From NCBI RefSeq assembly GCF_001553645.1, contig NZ_CP014231.1, positions 1,116,001-1,180,000 of the forward strand: 64,000 nucleotides of DNA. Direction: 5' to 3'. The stretch is from Leptotrichia sp. oral taxon 847 (GTDB taxonomy: Bacteria; Fusobacteriota; Fusobacteriia; Fusobacteriales; Leptotrichiaceae). The position numbers were made by a program, and so were the translations under genes. Numbering within the stretch: position 1 is the stretch's first letter; every line of letters begins with the position of its first letter. Below are positions 19,474 to 27,949 of this stretch, in pieces. A model generated the notes under the pieces. That model was given only the letters and a program-made list of their open reading frames with translations, was not told where the DNA came from and searched no databases.

Positions 19474-20832
19474 TCATCTTCCCATAACATTAAGTTTCAA
19501 TTCCCCCAATAATTTTTTATCACAAAAAACAGTCGAAATCCAAAGTTTTTCATAAATAAATTCTTTTCTCCCAGCAAAATTATTTTTCTCCAAAGTAATA
19601 TCCAAAAAATTCAAAAATCTTTTTTCAATTCCCAAAGCAAAAGCGTAAATATACATTTGCTGAAAATTTTCGATTAATTCATCTTCACTTGAAAAAGTAG
19701 GAACTTCTAATTTTTCAAAATTTAAAATGTATTTTTTGAATGATTCAATTTCATTCATAGCCAAAAGTCCATTTTCAGTATATCGCACGATTAACTTTTT
19801 GTAAATAAAAAATAAAATTACGAACGTAAGTGGAATTAAAATATAGAATCTTAGTCCAAATATGAACGAAATATTTGGTAACATAAAACTATACAACGAA
19901 AATAAGAATACCAATGCAATAAGGATTTTTAGTATTTTTGAGGTATATTTAGAAAGTATTAGTAAAAATAATATTCTTAGCCAAAAAATTTCCAAGAAAA
20001 AAACAATTATTACAATTAAAACTAAAAGTCCAAAATTTCCTTCTCCACTTCCAAATTTTACATCTTTACTTGTCATTATAATTGAAGCTAAAATAACTCC
20101 AAAATAAAAAATATAAAATCCTGAATTTTTCTTGTAAATTATAAATTCTTCCAATTTTTCAGGCGACCAAAATGAACCCAAAAACTTTTTCTTCGTCCTT
20201 TTATAAATTTCAAACATTTTTTGAAAAAAAGAATCTAAAGGTTTTTGATTCGACGAACTTCTCGAATAATTGCCGCTTGAACTACTCGATGAAGAACCCT
20301 TTAAAATTACATTTATCAAAAAAGCTACTAAAAAAGTTATTAACACTTGCAAGACTTCTCTAAAAATCTCTTTTCTTCTATCAATATTTTTTTCATCCAT
20401 TTTTGGCAATTTCTCTCTATTCCCAAAACTTTGATAATCACTTAAAATCCCATTTTCAGAATCCGACAAGCTATCTAAAACCCATCGCTCTTCCGCAAAA
20501 AGCTCATCTTGTCTGTAATAATTACTTTTAGATTTTTCCAAATTTTTCTTATACAAAATATCCGATTGAAAATCCATATTTTCAAAAAGCTTTTCTTTTT
20601 TCGCAATTATAAAATTTTTCTCAACCAAAGAAAATATTCCAATATGAAAATTTTTCTCCGTCCTCGAATTATTCAAAATCCCCACTCCCATTGCAGAAAT
20701 GCTTTTCGGAACTTTCAATTTTGGAATGACATCTTTTTTGAAAAAATTTTTACCCCAAAATTTTACTGTCCAAAAGCAGTAAATTAGTAAGATTGTTATT
20801 GCAATTATATAAATAATCGTTATTTCTTTCAT
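19474..20832 (-). CDS. DUF2207-like membrane protein
   Basis: This 452-residue protein has an N-terminal transmembrane helix (about 4-22), a soluble region, a further helix near 150-165 followed by a serine-rich, low-complexity loop (eight serines in a row, about 170-180), and a cluster of four hydrophobic segments (about 240-345). The C-terminus ends with a soluble part including FQQMYIYAFALGIEKRFLNFL (split by position, about 408-428), which recalls the Ala-Leu-Gly-hydrophobic tail of DUF2207 predicted membrane proteins. The usual DUF2207 N-terminal domain is not evident, so the assignment is tentative. The ATG at 20830-20832 has GGAGAG upstream. It forms a two-gene unit with the following unknown gene. 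Confidence 0.7.
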   Translation of the reverse strand: MKEITIIYIIAITILLIYCFWTVKFWGKNFFKKDVIPKLKVPKSISAMGVGILNNSRTEKNFHIGIFSLVEKNFIIAKKEKLFENMDFQSDILYKKNLEKSKSNYYRQDELFAEERWVLDSLSDSENGILSDYQSFGNREKLPKMDEKNIDRRKEIFREVLQVLITFLVAFLINVILKGSSSSSSSGNYSRSSSNQKPLDSFFQKMFEIYKRTKKKFLGSFWSPEKLEEFIIYKKNSGFYIFYFGVILASIIMTSKDVKFGSGEGNFGLLVLIVIIVFFLEIFWLRILFLLILSKYTSKILKILIALVFLFSLYSFMLPNISFIFGLRFYILIPLTFVILFFIYKKLIVRYTENGLLAMNEIESFKKYILNFEKLEVPTFSSEDELIENFQQMYIYAFALGIEKRFLNFLDITLEKNNFAGRKEFIYEKLWISTVFCDKKLLGELKLNVMGR

Positions 20833-20920
20833 AAAACTCTCCAGTAATAACCGTAAAATTATCAAATAATACTTATTATATCATATTTTAAAACGATTGA
20901 ATAAAAATTTTATAAACAAT

Positions 20921-21030
20921 GACGAAATAAAATATTTAGTGATAAATAAAAACTTCTATTTTAAGTTTTTTATTCAACCCGTGAAATTACTAAAACAATT
21001 TCTTATTTTTTAAGCAGTCTCTTTGGTCGT
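20921..21030 (-). repeat. Decayed right-end copy of the MITE-like element, inverted
   Basis: The reverse complement of this stretch corresponds to the right end of the elements at 44957 and 53131: the terminus gacgaaataaaat, then ttagtgataaataaaaacttctattttaag (read in pieces), tattcaaccc, and tttttaagcag near 21012-21021. It fills most of the 305-bp gap between the DUF2207-like gene and the small lipoprotein promoter. The left part of the element is missing. Confidence 0.7.
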
Positions 21031-21072
21031 CAAACAGCTTAAGTTACTCATAAAAATAAATTTATAACGGAC

Positions 21073-21101
21073 TTGAAATTGAGAGAAAATTGGAATATAA
21101 T
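21073..21101 (+). promoter_or_regulatory. Promoter of the 52-residue lipoprotein
   Basis: TTGAAA (21073-21078) and TATAAT (21096-21101) with a 17-bp spacer, 36 bp before the ATG. Confidence 0.75.
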
Positions 21102-21137
21102 GTAAAAAAACATATAGAAAGTTGAGGAGAGTGTAAA

Positions 21138-21296
21138 ATGAAAAAATTGGTATTTGCAATAATAATTTTAATGTTTGCAAGTAGTTGCGGATTAATTCAA
21201 AGAGTAAACATGCGAAGAGCTATAAAAAATAGTGGCGGTTCTTGTGAATATGTACAAGGTGTCGGTGAAATTTGCTCAGTTCCTGTAACACAATAA
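21138..21296 (+). CDS. 52-residue small lipoprotein
   Basis: This short gene has a consensus promoter, GAGGAGA before the ATG and a typical lipoprotein signal: MKK, a hydrophobic core (LVFAIIILMFA) and lipobox ASSC with the lipidated Cys near residue 18. The mature part is only about 35 residues and carries two more cysteines (SCEYVQGVGEIC, about 38-49) that could form a disulfide. It resembles entericidin-type or other tiny lipoproteins only in build. The neighbours give no clue. It is followed by a 95-bp stretch with a long-range inverted repeat (21369-21463). Confidence 0.75.
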   Translation: MKKLVFAIIILMFASSCGLIQRVNMRRAIKNSGGSCEYVQGVGEICSVPVTQ

Positions 21297-21368
21297 ATAT
21301 TATTTCTAATGCTAACAATAAAATTGTTAAAATCATATCTATGATACAAAATAGGAAAATAGAAAGTA

Positions 21369-21463
21369 TTGAGAGTGTCTAAAGTTTTGCATAAATTATA
21401 TATCGAATAATATAGAGATTTTTTACTTTAATTACATAAAAAAAACTTACACTCTCAAAATTT
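21369..21463. other. Long-range inverted repeat downstream of the small lipoprotein
   Basis: TTGAGAGTGT (about 21368-21378) is complementary to ACACTCTCAA (about 21452-21461), and the inner parts AGTTTT and AAAACT extend the pairing. A T run follows on the plus strand. The 70-base loop contains a further small palindrome (tatatcgaataatata). It may be a terminator with a large loop or a structured RNA. Confidence 0.5.
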
Positions 21464-21501
21464 TTTTAAAATTTTATAGAAATATTTGTTCTAAAATAAA
21501 A

Positions 21502-21557
21502 ATGTACTAATCCAAACTGTTTTTATCAATAAAAATAATTAGTTCGAATTAGTACAT
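21502..21557 (-). terminator. Intrinsic terminator after the META-domain gene
   Basis: ATGTACTAAT (21502-21511) pairs with ATTAGTACAT (21548-21557). On the minus strand the stem is followed by TTTTTATTTT. It lies 25 bp beyond the stop of the META protein gene. Confidence 0.7.
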
Positions 21558-21581
21558 AATCATAATTATAAGTTTTATATT

Positions 21582-22424
21582 TTATTTCACTTTTTTCATT
21601 GTTATTGTATCGCCTGTTTCTGTCGAAAGAATTATAGTGTTAGCATCAACTAATCTTGTGTATTTCACATCTTTTAATATATTTATGAATTTATCTTCTA
21701 TTTCCATTACATCGTTCGGACCTAACATTGCTGTAAGCATTAATTCAGAAACGATACGAATGTTATTATTTTTTATCTCATAATTTCCAGAATATGAATT
21801 TACTCCAGAGTTTCCACTAATTCTTCCTCCATCAAAATTTACTGTAATTCCTTTACCTTTTAAATTTACTCTTTTCCCAGAAATATTTGTAACTTTCCAT
21901 TGAGACGATGAAATTGTTTTTTCAATATTACCTTTTGATGAATTGTTGGAATTATTATTAGTTATATTTTTAAAAGTTAGAGTTTCACCTCTATCAGTTT
22001 CCAAAACTAAAGTATTTTTAGTGTATCTAACTTTTTCCACATTTTGTAAAATTTTCATAAATTTACTTTCCAACTTCATCATTTTTCTAGAACCTGCCAT
22101 TTCAGTTATACCTGCATCAGACATAAGAATACCACCATTCTGACTTAAAGCATAAGTTCCAAAAAAATTATTCACTCCCGAAGTTCCGTTAAAACCATCT
22201 TCTGTAAAATTAATTTTAATTTTACTTACTCCATCAGTTATTGCAGGTTTAAATCTTCTTTCTTTAATACTAGTCAACTGCCATGAAGTTCCTCTCAAAT
22301 AATCTGTATCTGTACTTACTATATTTTGTTCCGAGTTACTCTGAGCTTTTTGTGTTACTGCCGAAGAAGTTGTATAATTAAATGCAAAAACCACGGCCAA
22401 AATCAACAAAATTTTTCTTTTCAT
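21582..22424 (-). CDS. Secreted protein with two META (HslJ-like) domains
   Basis: This 280-residue protein has a signal peptide (MKRKILLILAVVFAFNYTTSSA, cleaved near residue 22) and two copies of the META/DUF306 fold. Copy 1 (about 45-155) has LRGTSWQLTSI and FNGTSGVNNFFGTYAL; copy 2 (about 170-280) has ISSSQWKVTNISG and ISGNSGVNSYSGNYEI. The W-x-[LV] start and the G-x-S-G-x-N-x-[FY]-x-G-x-Y core are the family signature. E. coli HslJ, with one copy, is an outer-membrane lipoprotein linked to novobiocin resistance; the role here is unknown. The ATG at 22422-22424 has AGAAGG upstream; a longer frame to 22484 lacks a ribosome site. It appears monocistronic. Confidence 0.88.
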   Translation of the reverse strand: MKRKILLILAVVFAFNYTTSSAVTQKAQSNSEQNIVSTDTDYLRGTSWQLTSIKERRFKPAITDGVSKIKINFTEDGFNGTSGVNNFFGTYALSQNGGILMSDAGITEMAGSRKMMKLESKFMKILQNVEKVRYTKNTLVLETDRGETLTFKNITNNNSNNSSKGNIEKTISSSQWKVTNISGKRVNLKGKGITVNFDGGRISGNSGVNSYSGNYEIKNNNIRIVSELMLTAMLGPNDVMEIEDKFINILKDVKYTRLVDANTIILSTETGDTITMKKVK

Positions 22425-22704
22425 AATAAAAACCTTCTTTCTAAAATTTTTAAAATAAAAATATCTTTGATTAATTTCACTCATTATGAACTATCCGCAA
22501 GCAAAGTTATAGGCTCCAACTTCATTGAAAATTTCTAAAAAAATTGAAACAGATTTCACTTTTTAGGTATTTATAAATCCTATGACTAATCGCCGCTTTC
22601 ATTCAATACAAGGGTACCACATTAAATACAAAATGTCAATATTGAATTAAATTTTTATACTTAGAAAATAAGTATCATAAAAAATATAGTTTTTGATTTT
22701 TTAA

Positions 22705-23283
22705 TTATTTATTCCCACCTAAAAATTTTCCTATCATTCCAGTTAGATCGTCTACTACATTTCCATCCTTATTCGTATCCAAAAGATTTGTAATCATATT
22801 CATAATTCCTCCATCTCCTGAAAAACTTGCAGAAAGATTTGAAGTTAAGTTACTAATTCCTTGTGCATCCAGATTATTTTCTTTTTTTTGCTGTCCCAAC
22901 GCACCTAGTACAAGTGGTGCCAAAGTTTCTAGTATTTTTAGACTCCCTTTTGTATCCAGACCACTTGATTGTGAGATGGCATTTGCCACGTTTTGTGTAT
23001 TATTTCCAAATAAATGATTTAAAATTCCTGCTCCATCTTTTAAATCAGGATTTTGTAAATATCCTTCCACATTGTTTAAAACAGAGCCATCATGTTGTGT
23101 AAGTGCATTATTCAAATTTTTTGCTCCTTCAGGTGTGCTTGAAGTTTTGTTTAAAGCGGAAAGTAGTGCAGGAACTGCTGCGAGTATTCCATTTTTTGTA
23201 GAGTCAGCTGTTCCACCTATTTGTTTTGATAAATTTTCTAAATTTTGATTTTGCAATAATCCTAATAATGCTTCTAAATTCAT
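22705..23283 (-). CDS. DUF937 family protein
   Basis: This 192-residue protein shows the DUF937 pattern: an N-terminal helix pair with MNLEALLGLLQNQNLENLSKQIG, then GILAAVPALLSALNK (about 33-47), HLFGNNTQNVANAISQSSGLD (in the middle, about 88-108) and a GALGQQKKEN loop. The C-terminus has the DTNKDGNVVDDLTGMIGKFLGG tail (read in parts, about 168-190) that resembles a calcium-binding loop and is common in this family. There is no signal peptide. Function is unknown in all organisms I know of. It follows the 216-residue lipoprotein gene by 18 bp and is probably cotranscribed with it. A perfect small inverted repeat (ATACTTA and TAAGTAT, 22659-22677) lies behind the stop. Confidence 0.88.
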   Translation of the reverse strand: MNLEALLGLLQNQNLENLSKQIGGTADSTKNGILAAVPALLSALNKTSSTPEGAKNLNNALTQHDGSVLNNVEGYLQNPDLKDGAGILNHLFGNNTQNVANAISQSSGLDTKGSLKILETLAPLVLGALGQQKKENNLDAQGISNLTSNLSASFSGDGGIMNMITNLLDTNKDGNVVDDLTGMIGKFLGGNK

Positions 23284-23301
23284 AATTTCTCCTAATTAAT
23301 T

Positions 23302-23952
23302 TTATTTCTTGTTATTTTCTTCTGCAAAAATTTTTATTTTCCCATTGATATCAATATCTTGCAACTCCATTGATGCATTTTGTGTATCGTTTTCTTTTGC
23401 AAAAAACACAAATTCTCCTGTTGTGCTATTTATTTGTAATCCGTAAGTTATTCCATTTGAATATGTAAGTGTACTTGAAAGCTCGTTATCTTTTAATTTG
23501 GACAAAATTTCAGCATAAATTGCTCTTGCTTCAGAGTCTTTTAATTTACTGTCGGACACCTGTATCAAATTTGCCACTAAATTTTCAATTACTCCCAAAT
23601 TTGCCCTATCCACCTTGTTTACTTTTAAGAATATTCCTGTTGCGTTTATTCCACTATAATCAAGCGCATAAATTGAATCTTCTTTAGAATTTATTTTAGA
23701 GTAATAATAATTTCTATTTTCAAAAATTAATTTTTCAAATTTGTTAATGCTTATTCTATTTTTTTCAGATTTTTCAGAAAATATTTTAAGTACCGCTTCA
23801 ATTGAATTATTTGAAAAAATATTTTCCCTTTTTGCAATATTTTCTATATTTTTTCTTTCTTTATTTTTTTTAGCATTGACATTTTCCGTATTTTTTCCAC
23901 AAGCAACCAAAAACACACTTGATAAAATAATGACTTCAAAAATCTTTTTCAT
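23302..23952 (-). CDS. Lipoprotein of unknown function
   Basis: This 216-residue protein has a clear lipoprotein signal: MKKIFEVIILSSVFLVACG, with the lipidated Cys at residue 18, followed by a lysine/asparagine-rich spacer. The mature part has mixed helix and strand without cysteines and includes YALDYSGINATGIFLKVNKV (about 100-119) and a C-terminal strand region. I find no family. The ATG at 23950-23952 has GGAG six bases upstream; the longer reading frame to 23964 uses weak codons and is not supported. It is probably the first gene of a two-gene unit with the DUF937 gene. Confidence 0.78.
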   Translation of the reverse strand: MKKIFEVIILSSVFLVACGKNTENVNAKKNKERKNIENIAKRENIFSNNSIEAVLKIFSEKSEKNRISINKFEKLIFENRNYYYSKINSKEDSIYALDYSGINATGIFLKVNKVDRANLGVIENLVANLIQVSDSKLKDSEARAIYAEILSKLKDNELSSTLTYSNGITYGLQINSTTGEFVFFAKENDTQNASMELQDIDINGKIKIFAEENNKK

Positions 23953-24072
23953 TTTCAACTCCAAAATCTTGATTAATTTACAAATTTTTTTACATCTCTA
24001 ATCAAATAAATTATTTTTAAAAATTGTTTTTATACGCTTATTATACAACAAAAAAAAATTTTTTTCTATATT

Positions 24073-24215
24073 TTTTTGATTATTATTTTATTTAATATTA
24101 CTTTTATTCTCTCTTTTTCTCTGGTATTAAAATTTAAACTATTAACAAAACTGTCTGAGTAAAAGTAAATTTTTGGTGGTATATAAAATACCAAAGATTA
24201 ATTGAGAGGATAGTA
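24073..24215 (+). repeat. Decayed internal copy of the MITE-like element
   Basis: The block attaaaatttaaac..aacaaaactgtctgagtaaaag..aaatttttggtggtatataaaa (24128-24188, in pieces) follows the order of the element core in the copies at 44730-44830 and 52900-52990, with a deletion of the catttttatgtgc arm. The preceding gattattattttatttaatatta may be the left part. It fills part of the 423-bp gap before the PhnD-like gene. The rest of this gap is AT-rich without other features I can see except the promoter at 24312. Confidence 0.55.
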
Positions 24216-24311
24216 TTACAATAATAATATTTCTACTAAAAAAACTGAAAAATTTTACTTAAAAAAAATAGAAAAATATCAAATAAATTCAGTGAAATAA
24301 AAAAATCAATA

Positions 24312-24340
24312 TTGACTATAAAAATAACAAGTGTTATAAT
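24312..24340 (+). promoter_or_regulatory. Promoter of the PhnD-like gene
   Basis: TTGACT (24312-24317) and TATAAT (24335-24340) with a 17-bp spacer, 35 bp before the ATG. Confidence 0.8.
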
Positions 24341-24375
24341 AAATTAATTTAAATTTTTGATACTTAGGAGGTCTT

Positions 24376-25383
24376 ATGAAAAAAAATATTTTTAAAATTT
24401 TAACTTTGGCTATTGCACTATTTTTTATGGTAAGCTGTTCTAAAAAAAGCGACACTATAAAAATCGTCTTTTTACCAAATGAAGCAAATGAGTCATTAAA
24501 AAAATCACGAGATGAATTTGCAAATATTATTCAAAAAGCAACAGGAAAAAAAGTGGAAATTATAACTACTACGGATTATAATATCACAGTTGAAAATATC
24601 GTATCTGGACAAGCACAAATTACTTATCTCGGTGCTGAAGCCTATTTAAAAGCAAGAGAGCGCTCAAAAGATATTGAAGCTGTTCTTACAAATGCTGGGG
24701 AAAGCGGAACTCTAAAAGATTCCCTATATTACAGCTTTATCGCCGTTCGTAGTGAAGATGCCGCTAAATATAAAACTGGAAACATCTTTGACTTAAAAAA
24801 ATTAAAAGGAAAAACAATTGGATTTGTTACAAACAGTTCAACTTCAGGGTTTAAAATTCCTGGAAAAGTCATAGCTGATGAATTTGGAATAAAAAATACA
24901 GATGAATTAATTGAGCCAAATAAAGTATTCTCAAAAGTTGTCTTTGGTGCTTCACATCCTGGAACGCAAGTTTTACTATTTAAAGGAGATGTTGATGTGG
25001 CAACATTTGCCATTCCAAAATCATTTACAACTTATGAATTGACTTCTGGTACTGACTTTAGAGCTGGTGCAACTTACACAGTTAAAAAGGGAGCTGTTGC
25101 GCCATTCGGACAATACGCTGGAAAAAGTTTCACTGTAATTCGTTCAATTCCTGTTTACAACGGGCCTATTGTATTTAACACAAAAACTTTGTCAAAAGAA
25201 GATCAAGAAAAAATCAAAAAAGCTTTGATGTCTAAAGAAGTTACTAATAATCCATATATTTTTAGCCCAAAAGAAACAACAAAAACTTCTAAAATAAGAG
25301 GATTATTTTTAAGAGAAAATCCAAATATTGGATTCATTGAAACAAATACCGCTTGGTACGAAAGCATGAAAGGTATCAAATAA
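24376..25383 (+). CDS. PhnD-like ABC transporter substrate-binding lipoprotein
   Basis: This 335-residue lipoprotein (signal peptide with FFMVSC, lipidated Cys21) belongs to the phosphate/phosphite/phosphonate-binding (PhnD) family of periplasmic-type type II binding proteins. Family landmarks are IKIVFLPNEA (about 28-37), the VSGQAQITYLGAEAYLKA segment (about 75-92) that shapes the ligand pocket, LKGKTIGFVTNSSTSGF (about 140-156) with the serine-threonine run that binds the phosphonate oxygens, and GDVDVATFAIPKS. AGGAGG precedes the ATG. No ATPase or permease gene lies nearby, so it must work with a transporter encoded elsewhere. RqcP follows with a one-base gap in the same transcript. Ligand chemistry is a family-level inference. 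Confidence 0.9.
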   Translation: MKKNIFKILTLAIALFFMVSCSKKSDTIKIVFLPNEANESLKKSRDEFANIIQKATGKKVEIITTTDYNITVENIVSGQAQITYLGAEAYLKARERSKDIEAVLTNAGESGTLKDSLYYSFIAVRSEDAAKYKTGNIFDLKKLKGKTIGFVTNSSTSGFKIPGKVIADEFGIKNTDELIEPNKVFSKVVFGASHPGTQVLLFKGDVDVATFAIPKSFTTYELTSGTDFRAGATYTVKKGAVAPFGQYAGKSFTVIRSIPVYNGPIVFNTKTLSKEDQEKIKKALMSKEVTNNPYIFSPKETTKTSKIRGLFLRENPNIGFIETNTAWYESMKGIK

Positions 25384-25384
25384 A

Positions 25385-25630
25385 ATGAGATTAGATAAAT
25401 TTTTAAAAGTTACAAGAATTATAAAAAGAAGAACTGTAGCAAAAGAATTGGCCGACAATGGCAATATCACTGTAAATGGTGAAGTAAAAAAATCTTCTTA
25501 TGAAGTGAAAAAAAATGATATTTTTGAAATAAAATATTTTAACAAAAATATAAAAGTAAAAGTTTTGGATTTGCCACCAGAAAGCTTGAAAAAAGAGCTT
25601 ATAGAAAATTATATACAAATTATTCAATAA
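25385..25630 (+). CDS. rqcP: S4-domain RNA-binding protein RqcP
   Basis: This 81-residue protein is a single S4 domain (MRLDKFLKVTRIIKRRTVAKEL, then GNITVNGEVKKSSYEVKKND), the length and pattern of RqcP/YabO. In Bacillus RqcP binds stalled 50S subunits and helps RqcH add alanine tails to blocked nascent chains; no RqcH gene is in this window. The ATG lies one base after the TAA of the PhnD-like gene, so it is translationally coupled. A terminator follows. Confidence 0.9.
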   Translation: MRLDKFLKVTRIIKRRTVAKELADNGNITVNGEVKKSSYEVKKNDIFEIKYFNKNIKVKVLDLPPESLKKELIENYIQIIQ

Positions 25631-25635
25631 TTTCA

Positions 25636-25666
25636 AATAGCCGAAATAAACTCGGCTATTTTTTAT
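25636..25666. terminator. Bidirectional terminator between rqcP and the FUSC gene
   Basis: AATAGCCGA (about 25637-25645) pairs with TCGGCTATT (about 25653-25661), followed by a T run; an A/T-rich stretch on the other side serves the minus strand. It reaches into the end of the convergent FUSC gene. Confidence 0.85.
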
Positions 25667-26702
25667 AAAAAATTTTCTTTCCTTCAGTAAATATTAAAAA
25701 CCCACCTATCAAACCTAATATACTTCCAATTATGGTATTTTCAAAACGACTGAAAATAAACAAAAAATGATTATTTAATGTAAGACTTCCAGCTTCTGAC
25801 AGTAAAATTGTAAGTGGTGTTATAAAAATTACAGCTATTCCATAATTTCTCGGCACTAAATATTCCACAATAAACTGCAAAACAACTATTGAAACACATA
25901 TATAAAATATATTATTTTGGGAAACGATAAGTATTAAATAACAAAATCCAACTCCCAAAATTGTTCCACACATTCTTTGAATACTTCGTTTAAACACATG
26001 AATTTTAGATGTCCCTTGCATGATTGCAATACAAGCTACACAAATCCAATAAGGATTTTTGATTTTTAACAAAAATCCTATTGCAAGAGAGAGACTCATA
26101 AAAATTCCAACTATAAGACTTTCAATTTTTTTATTTTTTTCATCTTCCAAATTAATTTTCTTTTCAAGTTTTACTAAATTTAATTTTTTATTTTTTATTT
26201 TGTTTTGAAAAAACAAGCTATAAACAAAAGCTATGACACAAGTAGAAAGTGTTCCAAATGTTAAATAACCGACATTTTCCGCTATTTTTGAAATTGGTAA
26301 GTGCGGAAGGGAACTTGCAGTTGCACAAACCATAATAAAGAAAAAACTTCTAGGTGGCTTTAACTCAAAATGTAAAACTACATAATGTATGATAAAAGAA
26401 GCAAATCCCAAAATAAAAACGATTATAATTTTATTAAAACTAAAGATAAGTCCTGCCGAATATGAAAATATAAATCCAAATGAACACCCCAAAAGAACAG
26501 ACATTTTTTCTTTTAAGCTCCCAAAAAGTGGAAAATAAACAACTATAATTCCCGCTAACGCTGAAATCATCGCATTTCTAAAATTATTTGTAAAATATCC
26601 AGTAAATATCGGAATTGCCATACATAAGCTACAAAGTATTGGTAAATCCATTGTTGCATCGATTCTTCTTATTTTAAAAAAATCTTTAATGTAATTTTTC
26701 AT
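25656..26702 (-). CDS. FUSC family membrane protein
   Basis: This 348-residue protein has about ten hydrophobic segments in two clusters of five (about 15-150 and 195-335), separated by a charged loop (about 165-195). That is the duplicated half-module seen in FUSC/YccS/AaeB-type efflux proteins. The second cluster contains GTSKIHVFKRSIQRMCGTILG, the R-x(2)-GT-x(2)-G signature of the family (about 228-248, shown in part), and PRNYGIAVIFITPLTILL. These proteins are thought to export aromatic acids or similar compounds. The large cytoplasmic domain of AaeB is not present. The gene stands alone. The start has CCTCC complement 6-12 bases upstream. Substrate unknown. Confidence 0.88.
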   Translation of the reverse strand: MKNYIKDFFKIRRIDATMDLPILCSLCMAIPIFTGYFTNNFRNAMISALAGIIVVYFPLFGSLKEKMSVLLGCSFGFIFSYSAGLIFSFNKIIIVFILGFASFIIHYVVLHFELKPPRSFFFIMVCATASSLPHLPISKIAENVGYLTFGTLSTCVIAFVYSLFFQNKIKNKKLNLVKLEKKINLEDEKNKKIESLIVGIFMSLSLAIGFLLKIKNPYWICVACIAIMQGTSKIHVFKRSIQRMCGTILGVGFCYLILIVSQNNIFYICVSIVVLQFIVEYLVPRNYGIAVIFITPLTILLSEAGSLTLNNHFLFIFSRFENTIIGSILGLIGGFLIFTEGKKIFYKK

Positions 26703-26762
26703 AATACCTCCTTTATTTTAAAATTTTTTATCAAAAAAGAATTTAACAAAGAAAAAAAGAAA

Positions 26763-26790
26763 AATCGACTAGAATTAGCCGATTTAACTT
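26763..26790 (-). terminator. Intrinsic terminator after gapA
   Basis: On the minus strand AATCGGCTA and TAGTCGATT (26776-26784 and 26763-26771) form a nine-pair stem with one G-T pair, followed by a T-rich tract. Confidence 0.8.
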
Positions 26791-26831
26791 TTGTTACAAC
26801 TTGACCTTTAAAAAACTTTAAAAGCAATTAA

Positions 26832-27845
26832 TTATTTAGAAATTTTACTTGCAAAATATCCTAAAGTTCTGATTAATTGAGAAGTATAAGACATTTCATT
26901 GTCATACCAAGATACTGTTTTAACTAATTGAGTATCTCCATTTTGAACAATTTTAGTTTGAGTTGCATCAAATAATGATCCAAAGTGAATTCCAACGATG
27001 TCAGAAGATACTAATGGTTCTTCAGTATATCCGAATGATTCAGTTGATGCTGCTTTCATTGCTGCATTTACTTCATCAACAGTTACTTTTTTGTTTAAGA
27101 TAGATACTAATTCAGTTAATGAACCAGTTGGAACAGGTACTCTTTGAGCAGCTCCATCTAATTTTCCGTTTAATTCAGGTACTACTAATCCAATTGCTTT
27201 TGCAGCTCCTGTTGAGTTAGGTACGATATTTACTGCAGCAGCTCTTGCTCTTCTTAAATCACCTTTTCTGTGTGGTGCATCTAATGTATTTTGGTCTCCT
27301 GTGTAAGCGTGGATAGTTGTCATTGTTCCAGTTACAATTCCAAATTTATCATTTAATGCTTTAGCCATTGGTGCTAAACAGTTAGTTGTACAAGAAGCTC
27401 CTGAAATAACTGTTTCTGAACCATCCAAGATTTCGTGGTTTACGTTGTAAACTACAGTTTTAACATCGTTTCCACCAGGTGCAGTAATAACTACTTTTTT
27501 AGCTCCTGCTTTTACGTGTTTTTCAGCTTTTTCTTTAGTTGCAAAGAAACCTGTTGCTTCTAATACTACGTCTACTCCTAATTTACCCCAAGGTAATTTT
27601 TCAGGATCAGCTTCTGCGAAAACTTTAATTTCATTTCCGTTTACTACGAAAGCTCCTTCTTTAACTTCAATAGTTCCGTTGAATCTTCCTTGAGATGAAT
27701 CGTATTTGAATAAATGAGCTAACATTTTAGAATCTGTTAAGTCATTAATTGCTACAACTTCAAATTTATCTGTTTGTTCAGACATTAATCTTAATGCTAA
27801 TCTCCCAATTCTTCCAAATCCATTAATTGCTACTTTAACTGCCAT
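26832..27845 (-). CDS. gapA: Glyceraldehyde-3-phosphate dehydrogenase
   Basis: This 337-residue NAD-dependent enzyme oxidises glyceraldehyde 3-phosphate to 1,3-bisphosphoglycerate. The N-terminal NAD-binding motif INGFGRIGR (7-15) and the catalytic [12 protein letters not shown] with Cys152 (149-158) are intact, with the phosphate-binding [22 protein letters not shown] region after it. Asp36-like INDLTD (34-38) suggests NAD rather than NADP. Codon use is regular and uses more frequent codons than most of its neighbours, as expected for a highly expressed gene. AGGAGG precedes the ATG. It is monocistronic with its own promoter (27905-27933) and terminator. With gpmA it covers two glycolytic steps in this window, though they are not linked. 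Confidence 0.98.
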   Translation of the reverse strand: MAVKVAINGFGRIGRLALRLMSEQTDKFEVVAINDLTDSKMLAHLFKYDSSQGRFNGTIEVKEGAFVVNGNEIKVFAEADPEKLPWGKLGVDVVLEATGFFATKEKAEKHVKAGAKKVVITAPGGNDVKTVVYNVNHEILDGSETVISGASCTTNCLAPMAKALNDKFGIVTGTMTTIHAYTGDQNTLDAPHRKGDLRRARAAAVNIVPNSTGAAKAIGLVVPELNGKLDGAAQRVPVPTGSLTELVSILNKKVTVDEVNAAMKAASTESFGYTEEPLVSSDIVGIHFGSLFDATQTKIVQNGDTQLVKTVSWYDNEMSYTSQLIRTLGYFASKISK

Positions 27846-27904
27846 TTTAATAATACCTCCTAAAAATTTTATATATTAAAATTTAATATATTTATTACAC
27901 TTTG

Positions 27905-27933
27905 AGTATAACATACTTTTAATAAATTTTCAA
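27905..27933 (-). promoter_or_regulatory. gapA promoter
   Basis: On the minus strand TTGAAA (27928-27933) and TATACT (27905-27910) with a 17-bp spacer, 60 bp upstream of the ATG. It lies just past the end of ftsZ, so gapA does not depend on dcw read-through. Confidence 0.75.
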
Positions 27934-27949
27934 TATCAAAAAGTGAATT

